A stretch of DNA of 64,000 nt from NCBI GenBank assembly GCA_030789695.1, contig CM061142.1, positions 284,086,165-284,150,164 of the forward strand, read 5' to 3'. Source of the stretch: Scilla litardierei (Eukaryota > Streptophyta > Magnoliopsida > Asparagales > Asparagaceae). The notes under the pieces are model-generated. The model saw nothing but the letters and a program-made list of their open reading frames with translations, was not told where the DNA came from and did no database searches. The translations under genes and the position numbers were made by a program. This document shows, piece after piece, positions 32,598-44,286 of the stretch (its first letter is position 1; each line of letters opens with the position of its first letter).

Positions 32598-34601
32598 TGT
32601 TGGATGCAACAATCTAGGACCTTAAGTTTGACACGTATGAACTATTTAACGTGTGTGTTAAGTGCTTGCAGGAGTGGCGAGGACGTAATTCTTCAAAGTG
32701 GTGACTAAGTCAAAAGATGGAGGAATTTGCTATACACATAACACACTGGACTTGGTCAAACATGGGTGAGATGGAGAGAATCTTATGGGATGGATTCATA
32801 TCAATTAATGGAGTCAAGCCAATCAATTAGAGATGAAATCAAATCCTACCACAATCCTATTCAAATTGCAATCCCATTATACCCTCTATTAAAAAGTCCA
32901 AATTCCTAACCGGTAGGGATTCTCCATAGCTGACTCCTACCCTAGTTGGGACTCCCTCATGCCGCAACCAAAAACCCTAGGGAGACCTATTTAAACCATC
33001 ATCCTAAAGGAGTCTACGGTGGTCGGCCAATAATAATCTCCCCCTTACAAATTGCGGCATACCAACAAAATTCAAGCAAGCAGCAATTTCCTATTTTCCC
33101 AATCTCTTGTAGCCGAAAATTAAACTGACATCATTCAATATGCGCAAGCATCATCAAGAGGAGGGAGCCGTAAGTTTTGACTAGGGGATCCCAAGTTCCA
33201 AGAGCCTATATTCTTTAATCTCTTTCATCGCTCTTGCTTTTGCAGGCAACTAAAAGAAGGCACCAGGACAAAAATAAAAGCAACCCCTTTTACATTTTCT
33301 TTTTTGTACTCATGTGTTTGGTTTTTGCAGGGGACGAATGCACAAGATCCGAACATCTCTCCCTAAAAAATTGGGATGCGGCTGTAGAGGAAAAGTAAAG
33401 GGCGGCTCCATCAACTAATTGGAGAGAGAAAGGGATCATACTCATTGTTACATCTTTGTGCCCTTATAATTAAGTGTGGAAAGTTAGTGGGACATAAAAA
33501 CTGATGCATGCCCAGCAAGAGAGTTAGTTCATTTTTAATTGTTAATTTAAAGATGAAGTTCTTTTCTTGCTTTCTTGTTTCGGTTCTTGTATGCAAGTGA
33601 AACAAAGCTAAAAGCAAATTAGTGGAGGACTTACAAGCACAAAAATAATTGGTGTGTATACAAAAATAATTGGAAGAGAAAAGGCTTGCAAGCAATAAGT
33701 TACCCATCCACGGCCTGACACACGAATTTCTCCCAGCCCAACAAATGCAAAGAAGATTGCCCCTACAGCCGCAAGCATCTTTAGGGGACAAATTTCAAAG
33801 AGCCGAACTATTTGACTTCAACCCTCGATTGAATATTCATTTCCGCAAGTTTTTAAACATCCTAAACTGCATCTTTTCTTGTAGGCCATCAAGGAGAAAG
33901 GGGCCACAATTATTGACTTCATGTGCCATGCGATGCCCAAGTTTGAAACTTCATGTGCCATGCCATGCCGTAACCCTGAAGGATCATCATCACCATTGGG
34001 GGACTAGCTGAAAGAGAGGAGGCATGCCGCAAATTTCAGAGAGTTCGTTGACACATCATTGAGTTGCTAAGGAGACAATAGACGTAATGACTACATCTTG
34101 CCAGACAAGTGCTGGCCCGTGCTAATTGACGGAGATGACGACGGCTACACAAAACTGAGATTTCTAAACTATTATTATTATTTTTGTGTAGTATTGTTTG
34201 ATCTCCGTAGGGAAAACTTTATCGCATTATTTGTGACTTTTGGGGTCTTGTCTAGTGGGTGCTAGACAAGAGAGACTTGGCTAGTTGAGACTAGTCAAGT
34301 GAGAGCTTATACTAGGATTAGTTTTGTTGAGCACTTTGGTGAGTGCAGGTAGGGAGAGCCAGGTGAGTGTAGAGTGGGTGCTCTAGCTACAGGTTGTATC
34401 AGGTAACATTATTAATATAATATTTGCTTTCGGGGCTGGATTAGGTCGTGGGTGCGACCAAACCAGGGTAAATCTGATGTGCATCTGTGATTGCTTATTG
34501 TTTACCCTGTATGTGATTATAACGGCATGTGATTTCTCGTGGGTTACACGGGAATTTTTGTAATCATATTCACCCCCTTAGACGTAGATCCAGATCCAAC
34601 A
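32598..34601 (+). repeat. Copia-1 3' LTR (2004 bp)
   Basis: TGTTGGATGC at 32598 to ATCCAACA at 34601, a complete LTR with inverted ends. Contains TATTTAAA near 32989. Its right flank is the interrupted protease region of Copia-2. Confidence 0.9.
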
Positions 34602-35895
34602 TTCCCTACAAAGTCCCCACTACAAGTAATTACAACCTTGTCACCCTCAAAGACAAGTTTCAGTCCATCTTTATTCAGCAAGGCACCAGACATGAGGTTG
34701 CACCGCAGTGATGGGATATACAGAACATTATTGAGGGATAAGATTTTTCCTGATGTGAGTTTCAGTTGTATTGTACCTTTACCAGCAACTCTAGTAGCTG
34801 TTGAGTTTCCCATAAAGATGCATTCTGTATCAGCAGCATCTTTGAAGTTATGGAACTGTTCCTTGTTGGCGCAGATGTGCCTTGTAGCGCCAGTGTCCAG
34901 CACCCAATCATTGTTGTTGGCCACCGGGTTTGCTTCAACAACTATTGCAGCAATGACTTCATCCTGTTCAGTAAGGTTAGCTTGAACATCAGCATTACCA
35001 CTTTCTTCTGGAACGTCTTTTTGGGTCCTTGGCGCTGAATGCATTGATAGGCCTTATGGCCCGGCTTGCCGCAAACATAGCAGACCATGTTTGGCTTCTG
35101 GACCTTGCCTTCAGGTTTGGTGAACCGGCCTTGCTTCTTATTCTTTCGTTAGTTAAAGGTTCTCTTTCCATTGTCTTTGAACCTGTTTGTTATTGAAAGG
35201 GCTAGCAGATTCAACGATGTTAGCCTTTACAGAATTGACATGAAGAGAAGCAGTCTTATCTTTAAGGCAATTAGCCTCTTCAGTTCTCATGTTGCTAATC
35301 AGCTCCTGCAGCGACAGATCATTCTTCTTGTATTTGAGGTGATTCCTGTATTCATTCCAGGGTGGTGGAAACCTCTCCAGCAGCACGTTCGCTTGAAAGA
35401 TTTCGCACATCATCATGCCTTCATTAAGAACATCAGCACACATGTTCTCATAGATATGAACCTGTTCCATGATTGGTTTGTCATCGACCATTTGGAAAGT
35501 CAGCCACTTTCCAACAACATACTTCTTCTTCCCTGCATCATCTGCACCATATTTCGTCTCTAGGGATTCCCGGATGAATTTAGCAGATTTGTGGATCATA
35601 AATAAGTCAAAAAGAGAATTTTCATATGATTAAGAAGGTGGCATCTAACAGTTTTGTTATCTTTTTCGTACTTCTTAATCTCTTCTTCATTAGATTTAGG
35701 AATAGTAACAACAGTTGCTGTGGTGCGGGTGGTGACAGTAGAATTAAGAACATGACGTTCATTGAAGAAAACATAGTCAATTTCGAGTTGTTCAAAAATC
35801 ATAAGAAGTTTTTGAGACTAGCATTTGTAATTGGAACCATCAAGTGGTTCAAATTTAGAATGATCAAGGATCAATTGTTTGGGCAGGATAGCCAT
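34602..35895 (-). pseudogene. Copia-2 gag-protease, interrupted
   Basis: From ATG 35895 (AILPKQLILDHSKFEPLDGS) there is a TAG near 35823 where Trp is expected, then IFEQLEIDYVFFNE, a frame change near 35600, and a long clean gag stretch at 35599-35153 (KFIRESLETKYG, ERFPPPWNEYRNHLKYKKND, the UBN2-type copia gag). An intact CCHC knuckle (CYVCGKPGHKAYQC) is at 35082-35041. Protease sequence follows from 35044 with DWVLDTGATRHICANKEQF (active-site Asp codon near 34897) and VLYIPSLRCNLMS, and stops at 34602 where the Copia-1 LTR begins. Different gag family from Copia-1 and Copia-3. Confidence 0.85.
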
Positions 35896-36517
35896 AGTAG
35901 TACTGAGACTAATTGCTTTCAAATTGTTAGAAAAATAGTGTACTACTAAGGCTGATGAGGCGAAATTACAAACAAAAACAGAGAAGGGAAACAAAGAACA
36001 GAGGACCGCAAAGTAGATTAGAGTCAAGATTACTTAGCATATGAATGTGAAAGCTGTGGCTTGGGATGACCACTACCTTGAAAGCAATTACGGCGCGACC
36101 TCGGTGGCAATTGCTATCGTCGGTTGTTCCCCAAGGTTAACACAGATGCAGCTTCTGAACGCATCCACTCGCGGACAGAAACAGTGGAGTTTGCACAAGA
36201 CAGGAACCCAGGAATGCGAGAGAGGAAAATTGTAAAAGGCAGGAGAATTTTTTTTGTGTTTTGCAAGAAAAAATGGCATGACTGTTTATAGGAATCAAAA
36301 GGACTTTGAAGAATTCAAACGTGCAAAAAGATAAATGCCGCATTTGAATGCTATAGTAACAGCCGCAATAAAAGGAAACATAGCCGTTTGAATATTAACA
36401 GCCTCGAATGAATGCTGCAATTAAATGGCTGTTAGAAGGTTTAAATCTGAGAAATTAAGGGGCTAGATCCAAAAAAGGAAAGGTGTACATGTCACGACAC
36501 GGCAGGCAAGGGGCGGT

Positions 36518-36518
<1 letters not shown>

Positions 36519-36561
<43 letters not shown>
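36519..36561. repeat. (CA)n microsatellite, about 21 units
   Basis: Uninterrupted CA dinucleotides in the Copia-2 LTR region. Confidence 0.97.
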
Positions 36562-36565
<4 letters not shown>

Positions 36566-36804
36566 CGACTGACCGGCCGGTAAGCGGGCAGGCGACGGCT
36601 GCTGCACGTGCGCGTGTGGTCGACCCATGACCATGTAGGTCCTCTCCCCTTCACAAAAGTGTCGTACCTCTTGGGGCACAGCCCAAGTCTCTACAACTCC
36701 CCTTATAAACTCCTCCAAGGCAAATTGCCCAAGCAATGTGGGACTAAAAGAATAGTGGGAATGAAACAAAGGCTTTTGAGAGCCTATTATTTCCAACACC
36801 TACT

Positions 36805-37208
36805 GCTCGTGGTCACTATCGTCTAGAGGTTTCAAGCTCCAACCTGTAGTAGGGTCAGTCTGTAGGGTCTCACACCGAGTAGGATTTCCGTCTTAGTAAT
36901 AAGAAGTATTAATGAGGAGTACACTCGGGTGCATGGGAATAATTTTTTCACAAAGAGTTTGTGACATTAAATCTATATTAGTTTGTGTCGCAAAATGTTT
37001 GCGAAATAAGCATTAGAAGAATGCTATGTGGGATTATTACATATGATGCAAAAGGTTTTAAAATAAATCATAAAATATTTACGGGAATATTTTAAATTAA
37101 AAGTATAAAATGGTTACAAGGTTTTTTGGGATAGTTCCATTCGAAACATGGTTTCAAACGGATCAAAATCAGCTCAATCGGAGATATAAAGCTTAAGATA
37201 ATGGTCAA
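36805..37208. other. Unassigned sequence between Copia-2 and the Tat element
   Basis: AT-rich, no ORF. Phrases such as GTTTCAAACGGATCAAAATC resemble LTR or UTR sequence of gypsy elements, but I cannot assign it. The Tat antisense ORF begins abruptly at 37209. Confidence 0.35.
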
Positions 37209-39159
37209 ATGGCCCAATTCATTGGTCCTCCTTATGAAGTCAGATTGGCTTCCCTTGATGATAGGATTTGTTCTCCGAAGGAGAATGAGATCGGCGTATA
37301 TACCAAAGATTTTAATGTTGGACTTCGTTTTTCTCTCCATCCATTCTTTGTCATCGTTCTTTCCTTCCTTGAAATTCCTCTTTGTCGATTAAGTCCGAAC
37401 TCTGTCAGTGTGATCATCAGTTTCATCATACTTTGTTTCAGCAAATGGGATAGCACCGACCCTCCCACTTGTTCAATAGTTTTTTCAGTTAAAATGCCTC
37501 TCCGCCCATTTCTATGTTTCTGCTCATAAAAAGAATGCGCTCATCTTGGACCTTCCGAACAAAATTACTGATTGGAAGGAGAACTATGTCTTCATTTCAA
37601 TGCCCGAAGTTTCACTCTTCTAAATGCGGTGGGGCGAGATTAACCAACTGGCCCTAAATGATGTCATCCTTGATGATCAGAGAAAGAGACGACTGATGTG
37701 CTTCTTGGAATTCCAAGTTTGGGTAGATCATTCAAGAACTTGGTTACCAAAGAATTGATCAAAAGCTATGTCTGACCTGAAGGTAAACCACTCTTTATAA
37801 TCATTATCAATCATTTTGCTCACCCTAATATTTTTCCATCTTACATGCTCGATTGGTAAGACAACGATGATAAGCTACATCGTGAAGGAACTCTTGAAAA
37901 GGGGAAGAGGCAACTGATGAAAGAGTCAACTCCTCAGCCTTCTGCTGAAGAAGTCCCAATATCATCTACCAAGGCTTCGAAGAATAGAGACAAATAATCT
38001 TTGGAGTTGGTGGGAGCTGAGAGGAGGAAGAAGAAGAGCAAAAAGGATGGGGCCGAGGTTCGTAGTTTGGCCTCAGAAAAAATTACCGAGGTTGTTTCTC
38101 CTGATGTCGTCCTCCTCGATCGACAGCCCAGTCCAAAAATCACGGCGTCGACTTCAGAGTCTCATCATATTGGTTCAGAGCTTCATCGCTTGAGCTCGGC
38201 ACATTCCGCTGCTTCTACGATTAAACTACAACCTTTGAGTTGGCTGGAAATGCCGATAAGTCGCCATGGGGTTGTGTGCCCCATAAGGGGCCGACTGGTT
38301 TGGTCCACCCGAGTTGTAACCAAGCTTTAGCGATGTATAGATCGAAGAAATCCAAGCTAGCAAATCTGCCCGAAGATAAGCTTCTGAAGCCGATGTAGCT
38401 AGTGGGCAGCGAAGAATCTATCTTTGAAGACTGCGGGGTCGCTGTCCGCTTGGTTAAAAATTCGGTTCTCCCCAGAGATAAGGAATCGTTGAATGGAGTG
38501 GACCCAGAGAGGCTCTCCAGCACCGCAGTCTCGATTTCTCAACAGGTTTACTTTCACTTTCTTACCATTTATTTTATCCAAGTAATCTTCTTTAATTGTC
38601 GTCTTTCATCACTCAATTATCCTCGGTGACAAATCACTTCATCGGTATGGGGGCCTTTATGAACACCGATGAGGTCAGGCTTGGCAAGAAAACCAAGGAG
38701 CTTGAAGTGGTCAAGAAAGATGCTGCCGAGCAGCTGAAGCAAAAACAGCAGAAAGTCAACGACTTTGGTGCTCAAGTAGAGGCTTTGAAGAAAAATCTAG
38801 ACGAGCTAAATAAAGCTCGTATTCTGGCTGAAGAAAGGGCAAATGAAATGGCCAAGAAGAAAGAGATTGCCAAGAAGAGGGCCTTCGAGCTTCAAGCTCT
38901 GATAGATGATTTGGAGAAGGTTGGCCTTGAGGAGATAAATAAGGCCGCCGTCACTGATTATCAACTTAATGAGTTTATCCCGGCCATGGCGAACGCCCTC
39001 AAAAATGGCTTCGATAAATGTCGTCGAGAGATATAGAATGTTTATCTGGACGTCGTGATTGATTTCTCAAAGCTATCCGTGGTATTTACTGATGATGAAG
39101 ATCCGTCGTCAGAAAATGGACAAGAAGATCCTCCTCATCCTGAAGAAGAACAAAATTGA
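37209..39159 (+). pseudogene. Tat antisense ORF (putative gypsy-type transposon domain plus coiled coil)
   Basis: Begins MAQFIGPPYEVRLASLDDRI and continues with GVYTKDFNVGLRF, HPFFVIVLSFLEIPLCRLSP and NSVSVIISFIILCFSK. This is the pattern of the plant 'putative gypsy type transposon' domain (PF04195 family, from memory). Stops and frame changes follow (about 37527, 37622, 37996 and on). A clean segment at 38596-39036 is a Lys/Glu/Gln-rich coiled coil (EVVKKDAAEQLKQKQQKVND) followed by NEFIPAMANALKNGFDKCRR. After TAG at 39034-39036 an acidic tail runs to the true stop at 39159. It is transcribed opposite to pol, as in Tat elements such as RIRE2 and Grande. Molecular role unknown. Confidence 0.75.
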
Positions 39160-39450
39160 ATGATGATGCAGCGATGTCTAAACATTGTACTTTCATATGG
39201 TTGCCTTCCTTTGCGATGCTATCTTTGAATGAATGAAAACATGGTCATGTGTTGAAAATTTCCATTTCCTTCTATGTTTATTGCTTATTCTTGCCCCCAA
39301 CTTTTTGTGTTTGGCTAAGTTAAGAAGAAATACAATGTTGACACAATAGATATAGATATTGCCCAATTTAAGCAAGTAGGTTATACTTTACTTTCGAACT
39401 TGTGCGATCGTCTGCCTGGCATTTTTGATCCATACGAACTTAAAAACATC

Positions 39451-39953
39451 TTCGACATTAAGCTTCCTCGGTAGCAAGAGCTTAAACTTCTGATCATATA
39501 ACCGAGGAGCTCGCGAAGGGTTATAAAATGTTCTTCGTCGTTAAGATTCCTTGGCACGCGAAAGCTTAAACTCCCGATCGTATAACCAAGGGGCTCGCGA
39601 AGGGTCATAAAATCATATTCGACGTTAAGCTTCCTCGACCCACGAGAGATTAAACTCCCGATCGTGTAACTGAGGGGCTCGCAAAGGTTCGTAAAATCAT
39701 CTTCAGCGTTAAGCTTCCTCGGCCCGTGAGAGCTTAAACTCCCGATCGTATAACCGAGGGGCTTGCGAAGGTTCGTAAAATCTTCTTCGGCGTTAAGCTT
39801 CCTCTGCTTGCGGGAGCTTAAACTCCCGATCGTATAACCACGGTGCTCTCGAAGGTTCGTAAAATCATCTTCGACGTTAAGCTTCCTCGACCCACGAGAG
39901 CTTAAACTCTCGATCGTATAACTGAAGAGCTCGCGAAGACCTGTAAAAAATAA
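39451..39953. repeat. 84-bp minisatellite of G1, about six units
   Basis: Unit marker TTCGACGTTAAGCTTCCTCG recurs at 39451, 39534, 39618, 39702, 39786 and 39870, spacing 83-84. Each unit also carries GAGCTTAAACTCCCGATCGT and ACCGAGGGGCTCGCGAAGG. It lies between the integrase and the antisense ORF, where Tat/Ogre-type elements are known to carry hypervariable tandem repeats. Confidence 0.92.
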
Positions 39954-40072
39954 CTACATGAAAATGTACATAGAATTAGTATTCGCATGAATGCATCAAG
40001 GAGTACATTTTGAGCAAAGATATATTGTTTATTTGACTGAACAGTGAGTAGAAGTAGAAACTTCACTTTCTG

Positions 40073-40858
40073 TTATTGAAAGTATTTGTTCAGGTGTTCG
40101 GCATTCCAAGGATGAACTAGCTCTTCTCCTTCCATGGTCGCCAATTTATAATTGACTGGTCCAAGCACATCGATGACTTGATATGGACCCTCCCACTTCA
40201 CAGCAAGCTTCCCTTGGCGGATGATCTCCAAGGTGAAAATGGCCTTTCTCATGGCGAGATCGCCAATTTGAAATGTATTTCCTTTGACGCGAGAATTGTA
40301 ATACTGAGCTACGCATTGCTTCTGTTTGATGAGGGTCGTCAGAGCTTGGTCTTGTACTTCATCAATGAGCTCCATATTTAGAGCTATGCCCTCAAGGTTC
40401 CCGTCTTCATCAAAGTACTTGATCCTCAAGGATTCTTCACATATCTCCCCAGGCACAATGGCCTCTGCCTTATAGGCAAGCATGAAAGGACTTTGAATAG
40501 TAGCAGCTTTGTAAGTCATCCTATAGGACCAAAGTATGCTCGATAGTTCATCTGGCCATGAACCCCGGGCCTTCCTGAATTTCTTCTTCAAAGGCTCTAG
40601 GATGTCCCTTCAGCCATGCCGTTGCTTGAAGGATGTGCCACAGAGGCGAAGTGTAGCTGAATCCCCCACTCTAAACAGAATTCCTTAAAATTTAAGCAGT
40701 CGAATTGCTTCCCATTGTCACTCACTATGGACCAAGGTATTCTAAATTGGCATATGATCGATTTCCATATGAAGTTCTTCATATCTCTCCATGTAATATA
40801 GGCCAGTGGTTCGGCTTCAATACATTTGGTAAAATAATCAACGACGACGACTAGAAAC
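40073..40858 (-). pseudogene. G1 integrase: catalytic core and C-terminal region, frameshifted
   Basis: Read on the minus strand from the solo-LTR boundary. The DDE core has VDYFTKCIEAEPL (first Asp), IPWSIVSDNGKQFDC (second Asp) and HPSSNGMAEG (Glu). A one-base loss right after MAEG shifts the frame (stop at 40597). The C-terminal domain continues in another frame from 40591 (KARGSWPDELSSILWSYRMT, VQDQALTTLIKQKQ, GKLAVKWEGPYQVIDVLG) to HPWNAEHLNKYFQ and the stop at 40073. The same shift is in the second unit (60976/60982). Integrase would insert the cDNA; this copy is inactive. Confidence 0.9.
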
Positions 40859-42515
40859 TGTTGGATACAACGTGTAGTTGGATACGACGATCGATGAATT
40901 CGTGTTTGATGATAACAAACGTGTGTGAATGATTTAATGTGTGTGATAAGTGTTTTCAGTAATGGCACTCTCGCAAATACTCAAAGAGAGACTAAGTAAA
41001 AGTGATGGAGAATGTGCCATGCATTAATCAAGTGGACTAAGTCAAAGATTGAGATAACGGCTACAAATATTGGACTAAGTTAAAGATGGGAAGATAAGGA
41101 GGAAATCAATTCATCCATATTTGAATTGATTCAAATCAATTGGTGCAACATTAAAATCCTAATGCCATACAAATTGAAGACTTGGTCAAAGATGGAGAGA
41201 TATGGAGAATCTCATGCAAATCAATGGTGATTAAATGAGATCCATTTCAAATCCTATAGCTACTCAAATTCCATAGCCATCCATATTCAAACTCCATATC
41301 CATGGTGATTAATTCAAATCCTAATCAAGTTAGGATTCCTTCCAATTTCCATCAATTATGGGATTCTAATTGATTCTATCATATCCCATCCTCTCCTATA
41401 TAAACCTATTTTCCAAGAGAGAGTTTTGAGAGAGAGGGAAACAAAACACCAAGGAAAAATTCGTCCTATACCAAGAGGGAAGCCTTAAGCCGCAACATTT
41501 ATCTCCTCTCCTAGCCTCCTTGCGCAAGTTGCCATTGCCAAAAGCTTAAAGCCCTCTTCCTCCTTAATTGCGCAACTTGCAAGGATCCAAAGCAAAGCCA
41601 AAAAAACTTAGGTCGCAAATCCTCCTCCTCATTGCCAAGCTCCCTTGCCAAAGCTTCAAGTCACAGTACTATGGGCCGCAAGCTCCTCTAAGCCAAAACT
41701 CCTATCTTGCGTAACCTAGTAGCAAGCCTCATTACAAAGCACCATAGCCATAGCTACATCAAGTAAGGGACTCGTCGCAAGATACAAGCTCTTCATCCTT
41801 TGCACTTTGGCTGCAACATCCAAGAGGAAGGAGTATTCATTGCCAACTTCATAAGAAAGGCCTTCAACAACTTACGCAACACATCAAAGCAGAGTTCATC
41901 ATACATTGTGCAACTCTTCAAGAGATGACACAACATTGTCGCAACCTTCAAGGAGCCAAGACATCAAGGCCACAAGTTCCAACGGCGAGGAAATGACGTT
42001 GGCGACGACATCCTGTCAGATACGATCATACCTGAGCTGATTGACAGAGACGACTGCCGCTACACAAACTGAGATACTCTAAACTCTTTATTATTATATT
42101 TGTGTAGCATTCACAATTTTTGTAGGGGAAACTCTACCATTGTGGTGTTTTAGGGTCTTGTCTAGTGGGTGATAGACAAGAGGGACTTGGCTAGTTGGGA
42201 CTAGCCAATAGAAAGCATATACTAGGATTAATTTTGTTGAACACGGTGAGTGGGGTACTGAGAGCCTGGTGAGTGTAGAAACGTGAGTTCTTTAGCTATT
42301 AAGGTTGCACATGTTACATTATTAATCTATTATCTGCTTTGGGGGTTGGACGTAGGTCGTGGGGACGACCGAACCAGGGTAAATCTACGCGTACTCTATG
42401 ATTGCATACTATTTACTCTACATGTGCTTATAACTGCGTGTGATTTTTCGTGGGTTGCACGAATATTTTTACTAGCCTATTCACCTCCCCTCTAGGATTA
42501 GATCTAGATCCAACA
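40859..42515 (+). mobile_element. Copia solo LTR (1657 bp) in the G1 integrase
   Basis: TGTTGGATACAACGTG at 40859 to GATCCAACA at 42515, flanked by GAAAC on both sides (40854-40858 and 42516-42520). Its ends and early sequence (TGTGTGATAAGTGTTTTCAG) place it in the family of the Copia-3 LTRs. A 5-bp duplication around one LTR shows insertion followed by LTR-LTR recombination. A TATATAAA box is at about 41396. Removing it restores reading from the zinc region into the core. Confidence 0.93.
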
Positions 42516-42520
42516 GAAAC

Positions 42521-42960
42521 TTCTTCCCCTTCTTTGCCAAAGTGAAAGGTCCGAGAAGGTCAAGTCCCCACTTCGTGAACGGGATTGGGCTAATGATGGG
42601 GACCAACTCTATTAGTGGGACAGAAGAGTGTTTGAAGAACTTTTAACACTCTACAGACTTCTGCACATATGTTGCTGCATCAGTATCCATAGTCGGCCAG
42701 TAATAAACTTGTCTTATCGCCTTTAACACGATCGTCCTTCCGTCGTAATTATTTCCACAAAGGCCTTCATGGATCTCCCTTAGGACATAATCTGCTGCAA
42801 CGAGTCCTAGGCATTTTAAATAAGAAAGGATGTCATGCTTAGCACATCGTCTCATATATAGGACGCCTTCGTAAAGAGTGTATTTTAACGCCTGCCTTTC
42901 AAGATTCCGAGCTTCTTCCTTTGATTCTGGCAGTTCTCCATCCTTGAGGTACTTGATGAT
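42521..42960 (-). pseudogene. G1 integrase N-terminal zinc-binding region
   Basis: Minus-strand reading from the A2 boundary: IIKYLKDGELPESKEEARNL, QALKYTLYEGVLYMRR, EIHEGLCGNN, YYWPTMDTDAATYV and KSVEC of an HHCC-type region. An in-frame TAA (42645-42643) is followed in the same frame by VPLIELVPIISPIPFTKWG and DLLGPFTLAKKGKKF at the solo-LTR junction. The first residues before IIKYL come from the A2 terminus, which fuses in frame by chance. Confidence 0.88.
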
Positions 42961-43268
42961 TGATGTGTCATAATATTCCACATTTTATCTATATGTTTAC
43001 ACGTCAAATTGATTGCTTAAATCTCGATTTTATTTGCTTTTATGTTGATGAATGGAACTATTTGACTTCGAGAGCGTTTGGTTGCATTTTAGGGAATATC
43101 GAGCAATTCGTAGCATATTGGAGAGGAGTATACAATCGTCGATGTCGTAGCATCAGCGGCATCGTATTTGAGGAGTTCATGCTACTGGAGAGGAGCAAGA
43201 AAAGAAAGCTAAGAATAAAGAAAGAGGAGGAAGGAAAGAAAGGAAATGTCCATATCTAAATTCCAGGT

Positions 43269-43607
43269 TGCTCGGCCAAGCGGCTATCCCGTACAGCCGA
43301 GCTGATGCTGCAAAAGAGAGGAATAAAGAGATGGCCAAGAAGATCTTCCAGGCAACAGGTTGCTCGACCGAGCGTCCAACCTTGCTCGACCGAGCGACCT
43401 AACTTGCTCGACCGAGCGGCCCTCTGCAGACGACCCCCAGATTTGCCTTGGAAATTTCTGTCGAATTAGCTGGGCCGAGCGGCTACCCCGCTCGACCGAG
43501 CGGCCTTCTTCTACCCAGACTCGAAGATGAAGCATCCAAGAGGTGCTCGACCAAGTGCTAGGGTGCGCTCGACCGAGCGACCAAGGCCGCTCGGCCGAGC
43601 AAAGTAG
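43269..43607. repeat. Cluster of CTCGACCGAG palindromes in A2 U3
   Basis: About nine copies of GCTCG(A/G)CCGAGC or one-base variants upstream of the TATA-like box. Equivalent clusters lie at about 55029-55345 in the 3' LTR and 63636-63969 in the next unit. Confidence 0.85.
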
Positions 43608-44286
43608 AAAGCATAGAATTCTGGACAGTCCTTCACTCTTTAGAGATCTGCTATCACCCGAAATTTTATAATATTTTTCACATATTTTTTCCAGATAGTA
43701 GACTTCACGACAATTCCAACTCTTCCAAGAACGAGCCAAACGAAGGTCGGATGACTCCTAGGGAATTTCTGCAAGTTGGAAAATTTGTGCTGGAAACTGT
43801 ACTCGGGCAGGCAGGAAATTGTGCTCGAACGAGCGCCTATGCACAGCTTGACTGAGCTAATCAGGTAGCAATCGTGGGCCCAGATCGACTTAGAGTTGTT
43901 TTGAGGGTTTTCTTGGGGCTATATGTATTGGGCATCCATCAAAGGGGAATCTCATATTTTGTTAGGGGAGCTCGTTTTTAGGGTTTGGATGCTATTTTCG
44001 GAGGTTAGGCTATGCCATCGGCCCACTCCTTGATGATTTTGTATCGAAACTATTGCCAAGATAAGTATTTGTCTCATTGAATCTTCCTTGTTTCTGTTCT
44101 TAATTGTTTGTGATGTTTATTTCTATTGTTTTCTTATCTTTCCCAATGATTACGTAGTGCTATTGCTAGGGTTAGGGATGAACCATAGGATTCTAGGGAT
44201 GTGATGTTAGGTTAACCTTATTTGGATGAATTCATGGTTACTCCATGGTAGTTTGAACACGGATTTTAGGGGATTAGCCCTAGAAT

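Larger units (their letters stand above)
27191..34601 (+). mobile_element. Copia-1: gag-only Ty1/copia retrotransposon
   Basis: 5' LTR (27191-29258, first ~16 bases lost to the A1 insertion), tRNA-Met primer site, gag with zinc knuckle and a coiled-coil extension, 1.4 kb of non-coding sequence, polypurine tract and 3' LTR (32598-34601, TGTTGGATGC...ATCCAACA). No protease, integrase or reverse transcriptase is present. Copia-3 has the same arrangement and a homologous non-coding tail, so the missing pol is a family trait rather than a private deletion. The right flank is TTCCC inside Copia-2. Confidence 0.85.
34602..36804 (-). mobile_element. Copia-2: truncated Ty1/copia element
   Basis: Only the 5' half remains: presumed 5' LTR (start TGTTGGAAATAATAGG at 36804, read leftwards), gag and the beginning of the protease. 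The rest would lie beyond the Copia-1 insertion and A1, in or past the N gap. I could not place the LTR end or the primer site confidently (about 36050). Confidence 0.75.

Noticed and set aside
36463..36654. Frame with repeated Val-Cys
   Set aside because: Translation of the (CA)n microsatellite.
39451..39953. Possible CRISPR-like array (regular 84-bp repeats)
   Set aside because: The whole unit is repeated without unique spacers, in a plant retroelement 3' region; it is a minisatellite.
42643..42981. Start of the integrase-region ORF at 42981
   Set aside because: The first residues derive from the A2 LTR terminus; the coding sequence really continues from the RNase H region across the insertion.
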